Shown here: one piece after another, positions 49,806-61,897 of the stretch
Position numbering within the stretch: the first letter of the stretch is position 1
How the letters are laid out: each line of letters begins with the position of its first letter
From: Rhynochetos jubatus
Lineage: Eukaryota; Chordata; Aves; Eurypygiformes; Rhynochetidae
DNA: 64,000 bases
Assembly (NCBI GenBank): GCA_027574665.1
Contig: CM050657.1
Coordinates: 28,705,408 to 28,769,407 of the forward strand
Direction: 5' to 3'
Notes under the pieces: generated by a model
The model's database searches: none
What the model saw: only the letters and a program-made list of their open reading frames with translations
Told to the model about the DNA's origin: nothing
Position numbers and translations under genes: made by a program

Positions 49806-52800
49806 TATAGTGATGAGGGAAGAATAAAATTAACTTTAGTTTGTCTTTGGGATATCAGCTATGTAGTCTGTAAGTTTTAGAAAAAAAACCAGACTAGCTT
49901 TACAGTTTTAATGGTGCTTTGGGCATAGCTGAATTTTGTCTGTCACCAGAAGGAATCTTCAAATTTTCTCATTCTTATAAATTCATGAAGCTGTTTTTCT
50001 TGTCAGAAAACACTTGCTAAGAAGCAAATTCTAGAGAAAGAAATAAAATTATTGTGTGGGTTCATAACATGCTCTAAGTACATGTAAATTACACCATTTA
50101 TCAAAAGCTCATTTATCCTAGTCATATTATGAAGCTAGTTACAGTGAAGACTGAACTCAAGAATGTTGCACTTTTTCTAAGGTGGTGTGATGTATAATCT
50201 CTCTGGTGGTGGGGTGTTTTTTCTTTGCTTCTCTGTTGGGAACTTGGAGCCAACTCAATGTATTACATGCTCATAATCCATTATATACAGGAAAAAGTGT
50301 TTACTGCCTCACAAAGTCGGTTACATAAAAGTTTATTGCCGTGACAGCCACGTTGTTACTTGCACTGCAAATTACTATTCAAAAAAATATTTTTTTCATT
50401 GTTCTGAATGTTCATTTGTAAATACAGTTCAGTTAGATGTGAAGGTCTTTTGGAATGATAAAATATTTTGGATAAATTCTAAACACATAGAAGTATCCAT
50501 TGAAATTCTTAGAATGTAGTGCTTTCCAGAGGAAAAGAACAGTGGAGAGAAATAAAAGGGGGATATAAGCAGACCACAGTATATAGAGAAACAGATGGGG
50601 AATATATATACACACCAAGATTAAGGGTATGAAATGCACAGTAGAGGAACCATGTTTATATGTAGGCATTTATGTTACCAGTCTTCTCTAGAGTTCTGCA
50701 TATTTGATGCTTTGGCCAATAAAATCACGGTGGTGTGCAGGGGGGAACAGCAATCTGTATAGTTATGCAGAGAACCAGAGGATAATTCAGACTGGAAGGA
50801 AAATCAGAAGGCCATATAGTCACACGAAATCCCAAAGTATCCAAATTGCTGCCATTTTATAAATTTTTACTGTGGTTTAAATGTTGCTGTGCCATGAAAT
50901 TGTACAAAATAGGTTGGGAAACACAATGAAAGATAATCCCTTTGAAAGTAATACCGTCTATAGTTAAGCAACTGTCAGAACCAATGTATTCTCAAAAATC
51001 CTCACTGCCAGACATTTCCACAACCACTGCAGGTAACCTATTCTGGTGCTTTAGAGCATAAAGTAGGTATAACTTAATTTATCTAACTATCAAGTTCTGG
51101 ATACAATCTTACTTTCATGTTCCCAAGCAGGTAAATTCTGCTGCATTTATGCTGTGCTTTGAACTGTCTATTGTCAGAGTAGTCACAAGAGTATTTATCT
51201 CAGGATGCTTCAGCTGGAAACAGTTAAATTGAGTCCTATTGAGAGAGACTGCAGTAAAAAAAATCATAATAGAAGGACTGATCTGAAACCAATTAAGTGT
51301 GTACTTGGATAATTATGAACCTGCATTAATTCAAGGACTTCTAGAAGAGGAACTGAATGGAATTGTGTGAAGCATTTGCCTGGATTGGGATAGGAATACT
51401 GTTATGCTTGTGAAAGTTGGGTAACCATGAGCTGAAGTAGTTTGCGCAGCTGTGAAAACAGCTAATCTATGCAATTTATGTTTGGTCAGAAGGACGGAAG
51501 GCAAAGGTTGCTGAATGATAGTAAAACTGGGAGAATAGCTGCATGGGGACTTGGATTTGGGGCATACAAGTGCAGAATTCAGTCCATTAGCCTCCGTGTA
51601 AATGAGCCCCTTCAAGATTTCAAAAGCTGGAGAGTTGTTCAGCTAACACCAGCATTTTGCTGAAAGAAGGTTGCTCTATTATGCCGAAAAATGCCATTTG
51701 ATTTCTACACAGTGACAGTGTAATGATGTCAGCAGTGCTGAAAAAGCCCCTATGTGAAAGTCTCATCTTTAGTCCTTGTGGCTGCTAGTGGTTATCACAA
51801 CTTGCTATTTTCATGATGTTGCAGGCAAAATTACGCCCTACTAGATTATCTATTATCACTTCCACAGCCCAGCCCTCTCTGCTGCTAACATAAGATGGAA
51901 TTATAAGCATCAAAGAGAAATGAAAAATCAAATCAAATTGCCCACTGAGTGGCTCAATTGCATTTTCTGTTTATTAGATGTGATGACATGATAAAATACC
52001 CTCATTCCTGGGCAGTCTAAAAGCAATCACTAGCAATTTATTTGATAGTTTTCTCTTTAGGCTCTGTCTTTATTTCCAATCTGCACAAGAAGGGGTATTT
52101 ATCTGGCTAAATTTAGCCATTTTACTTGGATTTCTGTGTTTGTCACCTTGTCTCCTAGGAAAGATGGAAACACCAGAGGATTTTTGAGTAGGTGTCTCTG
52201 TCTGGGAGAGCCTACTGAACCCTCTTTTTCCTTGTTTTGTTGGGCAAGTTGCCTCCTTTACACAACAACTGAAAATTAGGCAGAGTGACTTTGTCCCTTG
52301 ATATAACGTTCTTTATTCTTCTTGGGATTAGAGTATGTATGCAAGGAACAAAGTCAGGGCAGAACAGCTTTTGGGCCTGTGGGACTTCATAAATAGACAT
52401 ATTGCTTGTTCGTTATGGCTTATAATCACTTGAGACATATTAGCATGGAAATAATTGTATAAAGAGGGTTTTTTAAATTTTTAACTTTTTAAATAACAGA
52501 ACTATAGCCCTAGGTCCTGCCTCCAACAGAACTCAAAAGCAAATGACTAGGATAGAGCATGGGAACAGGAGAAACATTTATGAGCAGCATCCTTTAGTCC
52601 TTTTCCAGCTCCAGGTATTTTTAATACAGAAACATGCTGAGGTAATATAGTATATATATGCTGACAGATATCTCTTTTATGAATTTGTCCAGTTTCACTT
52701 GAATTCATATACACTTTCACTGTCATATGGTAAGATCCACAGCTCTACTACTTTTGTATGAAAACCAACTTTTTTTGTTTCAGTTTTGTTCTTTCTATCT

Positions 52801-55800
52801 TCATTTGAGACTACGTGGTTCTTGCACTGAAAGAGATGGTGAATGGGCCATCTCAGTGTATTCTCTCTAGGCCATTCATAATTTTGAAAATATGTCTGTT
52901 GTTTGTTTTGCCAGATGTCAGACTCTTGGACATTTATGACAGGTATTTTCCTAACTTTTAAACAGCCTTGTTCCCCCTCCATGAATTTTGCCTAGTCTTG
53001 CTTTTGAAGAGGAGACCAGAACAGCCCACAATGCCTGCCACTGCCTGCCTCACCCCTTTACCCAGTCCAACAGGTTTCAGGGTTCATTTAGGTGACATTT
53101 TTCAAAGGTTTAGTATTTATGCAAATTTGGAACAGCATAGAGCATATTCACAAGCACGTTGTTCTTCCAAAATTCAGGTTCCTGTTCTAAAGCCCAGGAG
53201 CCTTGAAGACTGGCAGAGGAAAGGTCACAAGGATGGTCTCAGGTATGCGTGTGTGTATTTTTGTTGGTTTTGGTTTTTAATAGCTATTGCACATGTTTTA
53301 TCTTAGGAAAAACCTCAAGAATGGTTGAAATAGAAAAGGGAAATTTTCAGCCATGTGCAGAGTCTAGCAAATTTCTGTGCAGTGGAATGAAAGCTGTGGA
53401 CTGAAATGCACTACCAGAGGCGCTTTGACTGCTGCTCTGAAATGGAGCTGAGTGTGGAGATGAGCTCTCAAATAGAGACCTCCTGCTTACTTTGTCTAAC
53501 TCCTTGGCTGCTGTCTTTTTTGTTCAGTGGGTGAGGAAGCGTGTGTGAGAGAGTTTCTATCCTCTCCCTTTCATCATCCTCCTGCAATGCAGTTTGAATT
53601 TGCTGCAACACATGTGCTTTTTATAGGAATAATAATCATGTTCATATGACCTCATGCAAATCATTGCTGAACCTGGACAGTCTTCATGCTCTTGCTGTAT
53701 TTGAAATGTACTGCAGTGGAATGATATACCCACTTCCTTCCTTCCCTGTAGTAAAAGCCCTCTGGACTGAATTTACAGGGCTCCTATGCAAACTGCTGCA
53801 GAAGAGTAAATCCTATTATGGGATTTCTGAAGCTAGACTGAAGAGCTGACAGAAACCTGGGTCAGTTCAACTAATCAGCTTCTTAAACGTAGTACCATTT
53901 TATTGAGGAGAGATGACCTAGAATGGTCAGCTGCCTGCAGTGTCCATAGGGCTGAAAGGAGCGAAGCTGTGGAGACTGTTCTTGCAGGAATGTGGCGTTG
54001 CTTCAGGTAGGCAAACTGCCTGTTCACATCTCTTGGTGGTGGGTATGAGAGATGAGCACGGTGACTTCACAGTTCAGTTACACTCACGTATCTTGCTTTA
54101 TCCTGTGATTAGACTGAACAGGCACCTCCCAAAGGATTTTATCCAATGATCTTCCTGCAGAGGGTCTATGTGAAAAATACCTAATTCTCAACAGATGTAT
54201 AGCTGCTGTCCTAACTGTTGCATTATTGTGGCACAAAGCATGCAGCAGCTATTGTGTTCACATGAATAGTTTTAGCATAAGATAACTACAAGCATTTTAA
54301 TTGCTCTGTTGATCAGACCTCCACTGGTGATGTAGCAGAGACCCTGTCTGGGCACATTTTGGTCCTAATGAGCGATGCAAAAACCAACTTCATTGAAGTT
54401 AGAACAACCACTGTTTGGAATACATGTGTTTTTGTGCAGAGCTGGGGTGCAAGTGACTAAATAACTACAGGTTTCCCTCTTGATTTTACAGCACTGGCTG
54501 CCCAGGCTACCGCCTATGAATTTGAACAGTCATTTATTAGATCACAGTGGCTATACAAGCTGCAGAAATGCTAGTATAAACTTGCAAAAGAACCATGACC
54601 CTGTGATTTTTGAAAACAGGAGTGCTAAGGGTTAATGAAAAACCCTTCCTAGAAGCAGTAGGTGATGTGCAACAGTACCAGGCAAGTCCTTAGCAGCAGT
54701 TCTCAGGTGCTTAAAGATAGTCTGCTGCCTTGGATGGTGATGTGGCTCAGAGAAAGCACGACTACTGCTGCTAGCATAGAGATGTCAGACAAAATCTGAG
54801 TATACAGAGGATTTGTTAGACTGTTATTTGTGCAACATCATGAAGGTACTGGATTTTCATATTCAGGGTTACTGTCCTTTTATTTAGACCAATATCAAAC
54901 AGAAAAATGAAAGAGGTGAAAGATAGCAAATCCTGGTCAGGAACAAAGTATGTGTGTGGGCGTTTTGGTTTCTCTTTTTTGGGGGGGTGAGGGGATGGGA
55001 TGTTGTATCAAATGTGTATATATAGTGATCTTAGTCATTTGTATAATTGCGTTGACTCACTGGTTTTGATGCCCTGAGTTTTCCTTCCAAATGCATAAAG
55101 ATGGAGGGGTTCAGGGTATATGATGTGGCACAGAAAAAGAAGTTACAGTGAGTGAAGTGAAAAGTGTCTCTGTGGAGTTCACTGGTCTTGGGAGAAATGA
55201 GGAGCTGTGGCAAGACCAATTTTACATTGTTAGAATTGTAAATATTTACATCATAGTTACATGTGTTGGCACAGACCACTTTCAAGCTGGTCCTGTGAGC
55301 AGAAGGAAAAATGGATTCATGTCGTGGGCTAAACCTAGTTATAGCTGAGGTTAATGCTGCTTTAACATCATGAATGTCGGTCATGTTAGTCAGATATCTG
55401 GGGGGTGTGTGCATTTCCAATGGGTTAGTGATGCTAAGGTCTAAGAAGAACTTCAGTACAGAAGTACCGTTTCATTTATCATTCCTCATATGCCCATACA
55501 ATCTGTTCTCCTAAGCAATAGGAAGCCACTGCACTTCTGCTAACATCACAGCTATCACATAAAAGTTGCTTACACTGAAAAAGAAGCACTATTAGGGATA
55601 ACTAGTTCTCCTCTTGAACTAACATTGTTTGTATGTTGTTACTTTATATTGAAAAGTTGCATTGAGCATGGTCACAAACATGATTTTATTTTTAACTGAA
55701 AACGCTGCAGATGCAGATTCCAACATATGTAGTTTTGGGCACGTTCACAGTGGCAGATGAAGACAAGATTATTTAAATGGTCATCTTGTCCTTTAAGTCA

Positions 55801-57256
55801 GACAGTGCAAAGATTAAATATAGACCAAGGAAAGAAATCTAGCGAAACATTAGACTTCATAACACAAAAGCTATGTAGAAAGAGAGTAAGGCTACAAACA
55901 TAGTCAAAGAGAGAAAAAATAAAGTTGCTTTGTGCTTTTAGCCTTCCACATGCAGCTTGCTAGTTTCAGTCTGTGCTTCCTTCCACACTCTCATCCTGGT
56001 TCTTGTCCCACCTGCTTTCCTCGCTGTATTGCCTGGGTGAGAGGAGCAGAAGCATTGAAATCCAGGAGTGAGAGAGCCTTTCTGCTTGCATTTTTGTGCC
56101 TATTGCCTCAACAGCCTAGGCTGGAGCAGCTCAGTACCAGGAGACTAAGCATTCATAATCTGCATGGGAGCAGCTAAGTAGTATTTTTCATAGAAATGGT
56201 GAAAAATCAGTTCCTGATGACAAGGAACACTCATACATAGCAAGCTGCTTAAGTTGTGTAGTGAATTTTGTTAATAGAGGCAAAAGAGAAGTTTCTACTA
56301 ATGTTAATTTTTACAAATGACCGAAGCACTTCTGATACAATGTCCCCAAAAAATCCCCAGTAAAAATTTTCAGTGTGGGACAAATAATGTGGGAAATTTT
56401 CAGATCTATTTCTTGAAATATGACAAAGTTCTAAAATTGTCTGATACTTCATCATGACAGTTACACGTTACAATGCCAGACACTACCTGTAGGAAGCATT
56501 GCTTGCTCTGATTATTTTCATTTACATCCCTCTGTTATGATTTAGCTTAGGGGCTTTCCAAAGTTTTTCAGCTGCATTAACAGCCCCTGTTTCACCTAAT
56601 GCCAGGCTGCCTTGTTTTCCCTGTTGAAATTGTCTCTACTGATGGGAAACGCTATGACTTTGCAGTTTGCTGCATAGATCTGAACATTGCTTCAGAGCAC
56701 TGTGGTACAGTACGAGAAATATAACCTTAGAATAAATTAAATAGATACTAGGAATTATTTACTTACTGCTATTTACTGATTTGCTTATAATCAAGAATTT
56801 TGGCATTGGAAAACAAATACACTTATGTTCCATCTTTTTGAGGGTGTTTAAGGACACAGATTTGTATGTACATATGACTCTATATCAAACTACTTGTTGA
56901 AAGAAAGCAAGGTTTGTTTGCTAACATTCTCATGACCAACAAGATAAAAATAACCAATATGTGACTGTGTGTAGTCTTGTTTTGTTTGTTTTTCATGGCA
57001 AGCTGTTGTTTTTGGCAAGTTAAACTACTCTATGAACCTTCCTTTGGGTAACTGTTGGAGTCTGCTCTGTTGGTAACATAAAGAGCAGTGCAAAATAGCA
57101 AAACTCCTGAAGTGGAAGGGATCTCTCCAATTTCTGGGCTATGGTCATCCACACTAACAGGTGAATTGAATTCTATTCATACAAGTTCTGTTGGAAAGGT
57201 TCTGCAATAAAATTGCAAAGTACAAATTTCAGTATTAGCTACTTCAAGGATAAACA

Positions 57257-57275
57257 CCCCCCCCCCCCCCCCCCC
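57257..57275. repeat. C19 homopolymer
   Basis: Nineteen consecutive C, preceded by aaaca. The minus strand is a G19 run that could form a G-quadruplex. Length is likely to be unreliable in the assembly. Confidence 0.93.
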
Positions 57276-59835
57276 ATAAGTATACAAGACTCTGTAACCA
57301 CCTAGAAGACTGAAAAATAAAAATAAAAAAGTGTTTTTCTTCTTATATTCATCTCTATGTTGTTGGGGTTTTTTGTCTTTGAAGTTTACTTTTTATCTCA
57401 GTCATGAATATTACAGTGTTTTTTGAACTTTGAAAGCTAAGGTTCTCAATTAGTGCTTCAAGTCAGAAGCAGAGCCTTTCAGAAACAAACTAAATAGCAC
57501 AAAAATTGAAACAGAATAGAGAATAAGCAGTGCTATCTTGACGTTGCACAGAAGTTTTTATTAAACAACTCCGTCAAGATCATGCTTCCAGCCTTTCTCT
57601 ACACTCCTGAATTGCTGGTAGTGTTTAAGGCCTCGAGTTTTTAGCAGTTCTGCTGTACATGTGTTTACCTTTCATAGAAACAGAACGGTCTTGCTTGTAT
57701 CAAATGACTGAAGTATGAATTCAGGATTGCAAGATGAGATGTGAAGGAAACAAAGATATTTTAGGAAACAGAAATCCCTTGTTCTTCAGTTGTCTCCAAT
57801 TGATTCATGCCCCTATAAGTGCACAATTCTATTCTATAAAATGGCAATTCAAATTCAAAGCTTTATCTATAGATAACTGGCCTCCTCCTCAGAATACCCT
57901 CATACACAGTACTTATTTTGCTATTTAGGTTGGTTTTACAGAGATCCAAAACCTGCCAGGCTGAGCTCCAATCTCCTCCAGCTTTATGGAACATTTCCAG
58001 AGGAAATGTTGAAACAGAATTTATGTCTCAGTTGCTTGCACCCCAGTAACCATTACCTGGTCTCAGTGCTTGGCCATAAATTAACTTGGTACTTTTAGGT
58101 ATTTAGATATTTCTTTTGTGACCCTGTTCTGAATTCTTGGCCTGACTGAAGTTTTCATAGTCTTTTTGTGTGTGTAAACTTACAGAATTAAGAAACAGCA
58201 TCTGCTATTGTCAAGTAAGTTCCTTAGAACTAGCCAGACTGAAAAGAGCTGCATAACTCTTCAAAATAAATTATACAGTGAATAATATGATTTTTTTTTT
58301 AAGCTAATGAGAGCCTGAGGGCTGAATGAGTCTCAGCTACAGCAAGCTGGCCCACCCAACCAAGGAGGCGGTAGAGGGAGTAAGATGGAAGTTGCAGGTA
58401 GGTTTTTTTTTGCTGAGGGCTCTTGAAGCTGCTTGATGCTGACGGTGCTAGCACGTTTGTTGTAATTTTGTTTAACGTTACTGTGGCACTCGAGTTAACA
58501 AACACTCTAAAATAACTCCAGCAGTGTTCAACTCTTAACTGTCACTGTACTGTGACGCTTTTCAGAATGATCAAGAGCATGGGGCCAAGTGAGTCACCTC
58601 TGCCAAGGTCCATCTGGGATCATGTCACCTAGAGAGCCAGAATCTCTACTGCTGTTCATCTCAACCTTGGTGCTGAACTCCCCTTACTACTTGTTGGTTA
58701 CGTTTTAGTTGGTATGTGGCATTATTGCAAGAATCAAGGCCTACTTTTGGTAAACAAAACTACTCCATTCCCCCACCCCCAAACATTGAGGTGTGTGAAA
58801 CATGCTTAGGGTATTCACTTTACTTGCACAGCAGTCTGATAGCTACCCTACTATGAAGCATTTTCCTGGCATGGATGAGCTATAAAAGATGGTTTAGAAA
58901 GAGATTTAGTTAAAATTATTGTTTTTTGCAGAGCTGACTGGAGCTCTGTAGGGCTAAAGATTGACTAATTACTGTAAGAACTTTTGTATCTAGTGGAAGA
59001 AACCCATGGTTTGGAGTCAGTGATAGATCTGATCTGTGTTATGTTAAATATGTTCTAAACTAGATGGATATAAGGTACAATGTGCCTACTAACAGGAAAA
59101 AACCTGAACTGTCCTATTTAGAACTTTTGCAGAAGTGTGTATACATCAGTTACCTTAGCAATTTCTAGAAGGAATAACTATTTAAAATGCATCGGTTCTA
59201 GTTCTCATCTAAGTTTGGTGTAGTTTTTGAGTTTTTCTAACCTTAATTTTCATGTATCTGGGCCATGAAACAGAGCTTAAATATTTGCATGTCCTTTAGG
59301 TCCATGCCCCACACCTCCTCCCAAAAGGTCGTAACCCCATTAGTAAAGACTCATGGCGTGCAACAGCGTACGCTTGTAACTACATGTACGTAGAGAGTGT
59401 CAAGTTAATTTGCAAAGCCTTCAGCCTCCTTTCCAGTGGTAGGGGTGTAAACTGCATGTTCCCTGCTTTGTCCCCTGGCTTTGATTCAGGGATCTGAAAA
59501 GGGATCCCATATTCCAAGTTCCCTGGGAATCTTTGGTTTCTCAGCATATTCCCCTTCGCTTTGGGGCTGTGTCCACCCCTGCATATAAAAGTGTGCATGT
59601 GTGATGCCTTTGGGTAGGTGTAGTGTGCAAGACTGTGCTCTTTGAAGGAGAAAAATAACCTGCAATTGTCCAGGCTGGAAAGAGCACCTTCATCAGAATA
59701 TAGTATAGTCATAAGAGAGTTTGCTTAGAGGTTCATAATCAAAATTAGTCTATTAAAAAAACATGCAGAAAAGACATAGGAAATGAATGTGTTACCACAT
59801 TAAATATTTACTGAATGTTTAGAGGTCAACACTTG

Positions 59836-60616
59836 TGTGCTGGGTTTGGTCAGGGAGGAGTTAACTCTCTATACAGTGGCTGGGATGAAGCCACATTCCT
59901 GGATTTACCCTGAGAAAAGTACTGATAAAGTGTCTTTTTAGCAGGCACTGGGGAGTGCTTGCACCAAATTCAAGGTCTTTCTCCACTTCTGACACTGCAG
60001 CTGTGTTCCCAGATTTCTCACTGGGAAAATTTTCTCACAGTGTGGGGGGACACACAGTTCAGACAGCTGGCCCAAACTGACCGAAGGAGTATCTCATTCC
60101 ACAGTATATCATGCTTGGTACATGGGAGGGGCTCAGGGCCATTTCACTTTCATTTTCACTTTCACTCTTCACTTGCTAACACTCTCTCTAACTCCTTTAC
60201 TAGCTGCTTTGTTAACTCCTTTGCTGGCTTGTTCGTGAGTAAGGTGTTGGGTCTGTTAGGTTTCCCGGTCATGCTGTTGCTGATTGGATTCGCCCAGACC
60301 CTGCTGCAATCGCCCTCAGGCTCTGGCTCTTGTCCTATGGCTCTGACTCTCACTTCTCCGAACCTGGTTGTGCATCGGTTGGCGGGTGGTGAGTAATTGT
60401 ATGATATTGCATCATGTTTTATTTTCTATTACTTTAATTACTTAATAGTAGTAGTATTTGTATATATGTTCTTTTAGATTCAATTAGTAAATAGTTCTTA
60501 CTCCAATTTTACGAGCTTCCTTATCTTTTTCCTCTGATTCTTCCCGTCTGCTGGAGGAAGGGGGGGTGCTCCTAAAGCATCTTCATGGTATTTTTGCTGA
60601 CCGAGGTTAAACCACA
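59836..60616 (+). mobile_element. Solo LTR of an avian endogenous retrovirus (ERVL-like)
   Basis: A 781-bp long terminal repeat runs from TGTGCTGGGTTTGG to GGTTAAACCACA, with TG...CA ends. It is flanked by a perfect 5-bp target-site duplication acttg (59831-59835 and 60617-60621). No second LTR in the same orientation and no gag, pol or env remnants adjoin it, so it is a solo LTR left by recombination between the two ends of a provirus. The same LTR family occurs inverted at 61128-61892. A 5-bp duplication and these terminal motifs fit class III (ERVL-like) avian elements. The open frame of about 145 codons inside it is not a gene. The 3' boundary could shift by about 3 bases, because the other copy ends ACCATGACA. 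Confidence 0.92.
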
Positions 60617-60621
60617 ACTTG

Positions 60622-61122
60622 TCTGATATTCAAAATGTGTTGGACAAAAATACATCTGTTGTAGAAGAGTGTGCATGCTGTGTCCTTGGACCTGTGACAG
60701 CAAAAAAGAGGTTGTGCTGAGACTCTATTGGGTAAATGATGGTTAAAGATGTAACAGCAGCAACCACCATGGCCCAGGGGCTCTGCGGTGCTGGCCGCTG
60801 CCCTCCCCCAGCCTCCTGGGTGAGGCAAACAGGCCCCCAACCTGCCTGGCCCTGGCTTGGGTCTTGGCTCTGTGGTGACTGGGCCCAGGGGCTGGCAGGT
60901 GAGGGGCCCATTCTGGCTGCACCCCTCAGTCCCTCACACACATGGCCTTGGGGCTGAGGATGCTCCTTGCTGGAGCTCCCTGAGGTTGCACCTCATAAAT
61001 TCTCCTAATTTATCAAATTATTGCTACAATATCGACATATTTCTCCTACCTAGAAATGAGTCCCTGCTTGCTTTCTTTTAAAAAATTATATTTCTTTTAA
61101 AAATCCAACCTAGAGTTCTCTA
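60622..61122. other. Spacer between the LTRs with a GC-rich patch
   Basis: About 500 bases of non-LTR DNA. The part from about 60765 to 60960 is clearly GC-rich and CpG-poor (ggccctggcttgggtc, gggcccaggggctggcagg) between AT-rich flanks. I do not recognise it as coding, as CR1 or as retroviral internal sequence. Confidence 0.5.
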
Positions 61123-61127
61123 CCTAC

Positions 61128-61892
61128 TGTCATGGTTTAACTCCGGCTAGCAAAATACCACGAAACTGCTCTCACAAATCCCCCCTCCCCTCCTCCAGTA
61201 GAGGGGGGGTATCGGAGGAAAAAGAAATAAGGAAGCTCATAAAATTGAGATAAGAACCATTTAAAACTTAAATCTAAATTAATATATACAAATACTACTA
61301 CTACTAAATAATTAAAATAATAGAAAATAAAACATGATACAATAATGATACAGTTGCTCGCCACCCACTGCCCAATGCACAACCAGGTGCTGAGAAGTGA
61401 GAGTCAGACCCAGAGAGCCCGAGACCGATCACAGCCCAAGAGCTGTCGCAGCAGATTCCAAGCGAACCCTATCAGCAAAAGCACGACCGGGAAAACTAAA
61501 CAAACCCACCAACTCCCTCACAAACGAGCCTGCACAGGAGTTGGCAAGTGTATGGAAGTAAATTGGCAAGAGAATAGTAGAGAGAGAGTAAGAGAGAGAG
61601 CAATGGCTCCCAGACCCCTCCTCGCCCAAGCCCCGAGCATGACGTGCTATGGAATGAAATTCTCCCTCAGGCAGTTGGGGTCAGCTGTCTGAGCTGTGTG
61701 TCCCCTACACTGCCTGCAGCGAGACAGCGAGAGCTGGGAACGCAGCTGCAGGGTCAGAAGCGGAGAAAGACCTTGTATCTGGTGTGAGCATTGCCCAGCA
61801 CCAGCTGAGACCTTATCAGTAATTCTCTCAGGAACACAGCTCCCTAGCAGCCACAGTAAAGAGAGTTAACTCTCTGAACTGAACCCAGCACG
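61128..61892 (-). mobile_element. Solo LTR, same family, inverted and older
   Basis: A 765-bp LTR on the minus strand. Reverse-complemented, it starts near GTGCTGGGTTCAG and ends GTTAAACCATGACA. It aligns along its whole length with the LTR at 59836-60616, for example GTTTTATTTTCTATTA, TAGTAGTAGTATTTGTATATAT and GAGCTTCCTTAT. Flanking 5-bp duplications are cctac (61123-61127) and cccac (61893-61897), with one transition, and the outer TG has become CG. Both changes suggest an older insertion than its neighbour. No internal retroviral genes are present, so it is also a solo LTR. The open frames inside it are chance. Confidence 0.9.
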
Positions 61893-61897
61893 CCCAC

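Larger units (their letters stand above)
46568..59830. other. Intergenic DNA, no gene recognised
   Basis: AT-rich DNA with simple repeats (T-rich 47107-47143, 18-bp tandem at 48597, AAT run at 49788, C19 at 57257) and no transposable element that I could recognise. The segment at about 51830-52110 looks enhancer-like (several TTATTT, GATA and CAATT cores, little low complexity). Open frames up to 129 codons have no splice signals, domains or codon pattern that suggest real exons. Confidence 0.6.

Noticed and set aside
55031-55420. 129-codon minus-strand frame
   Set aside because: No recognisable domain, no splice signals, amino-acid composition like random AT-rich DNA.
59959-60396. 145-codon plus-strand frame
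   Set aside because: It lies wholly inside the solo LTR and has no retroviral or host domain.
61345-61692. 115-codon plus-strand frame
   Set aside because: It lies inside the inverted LTR and is antisense to it.
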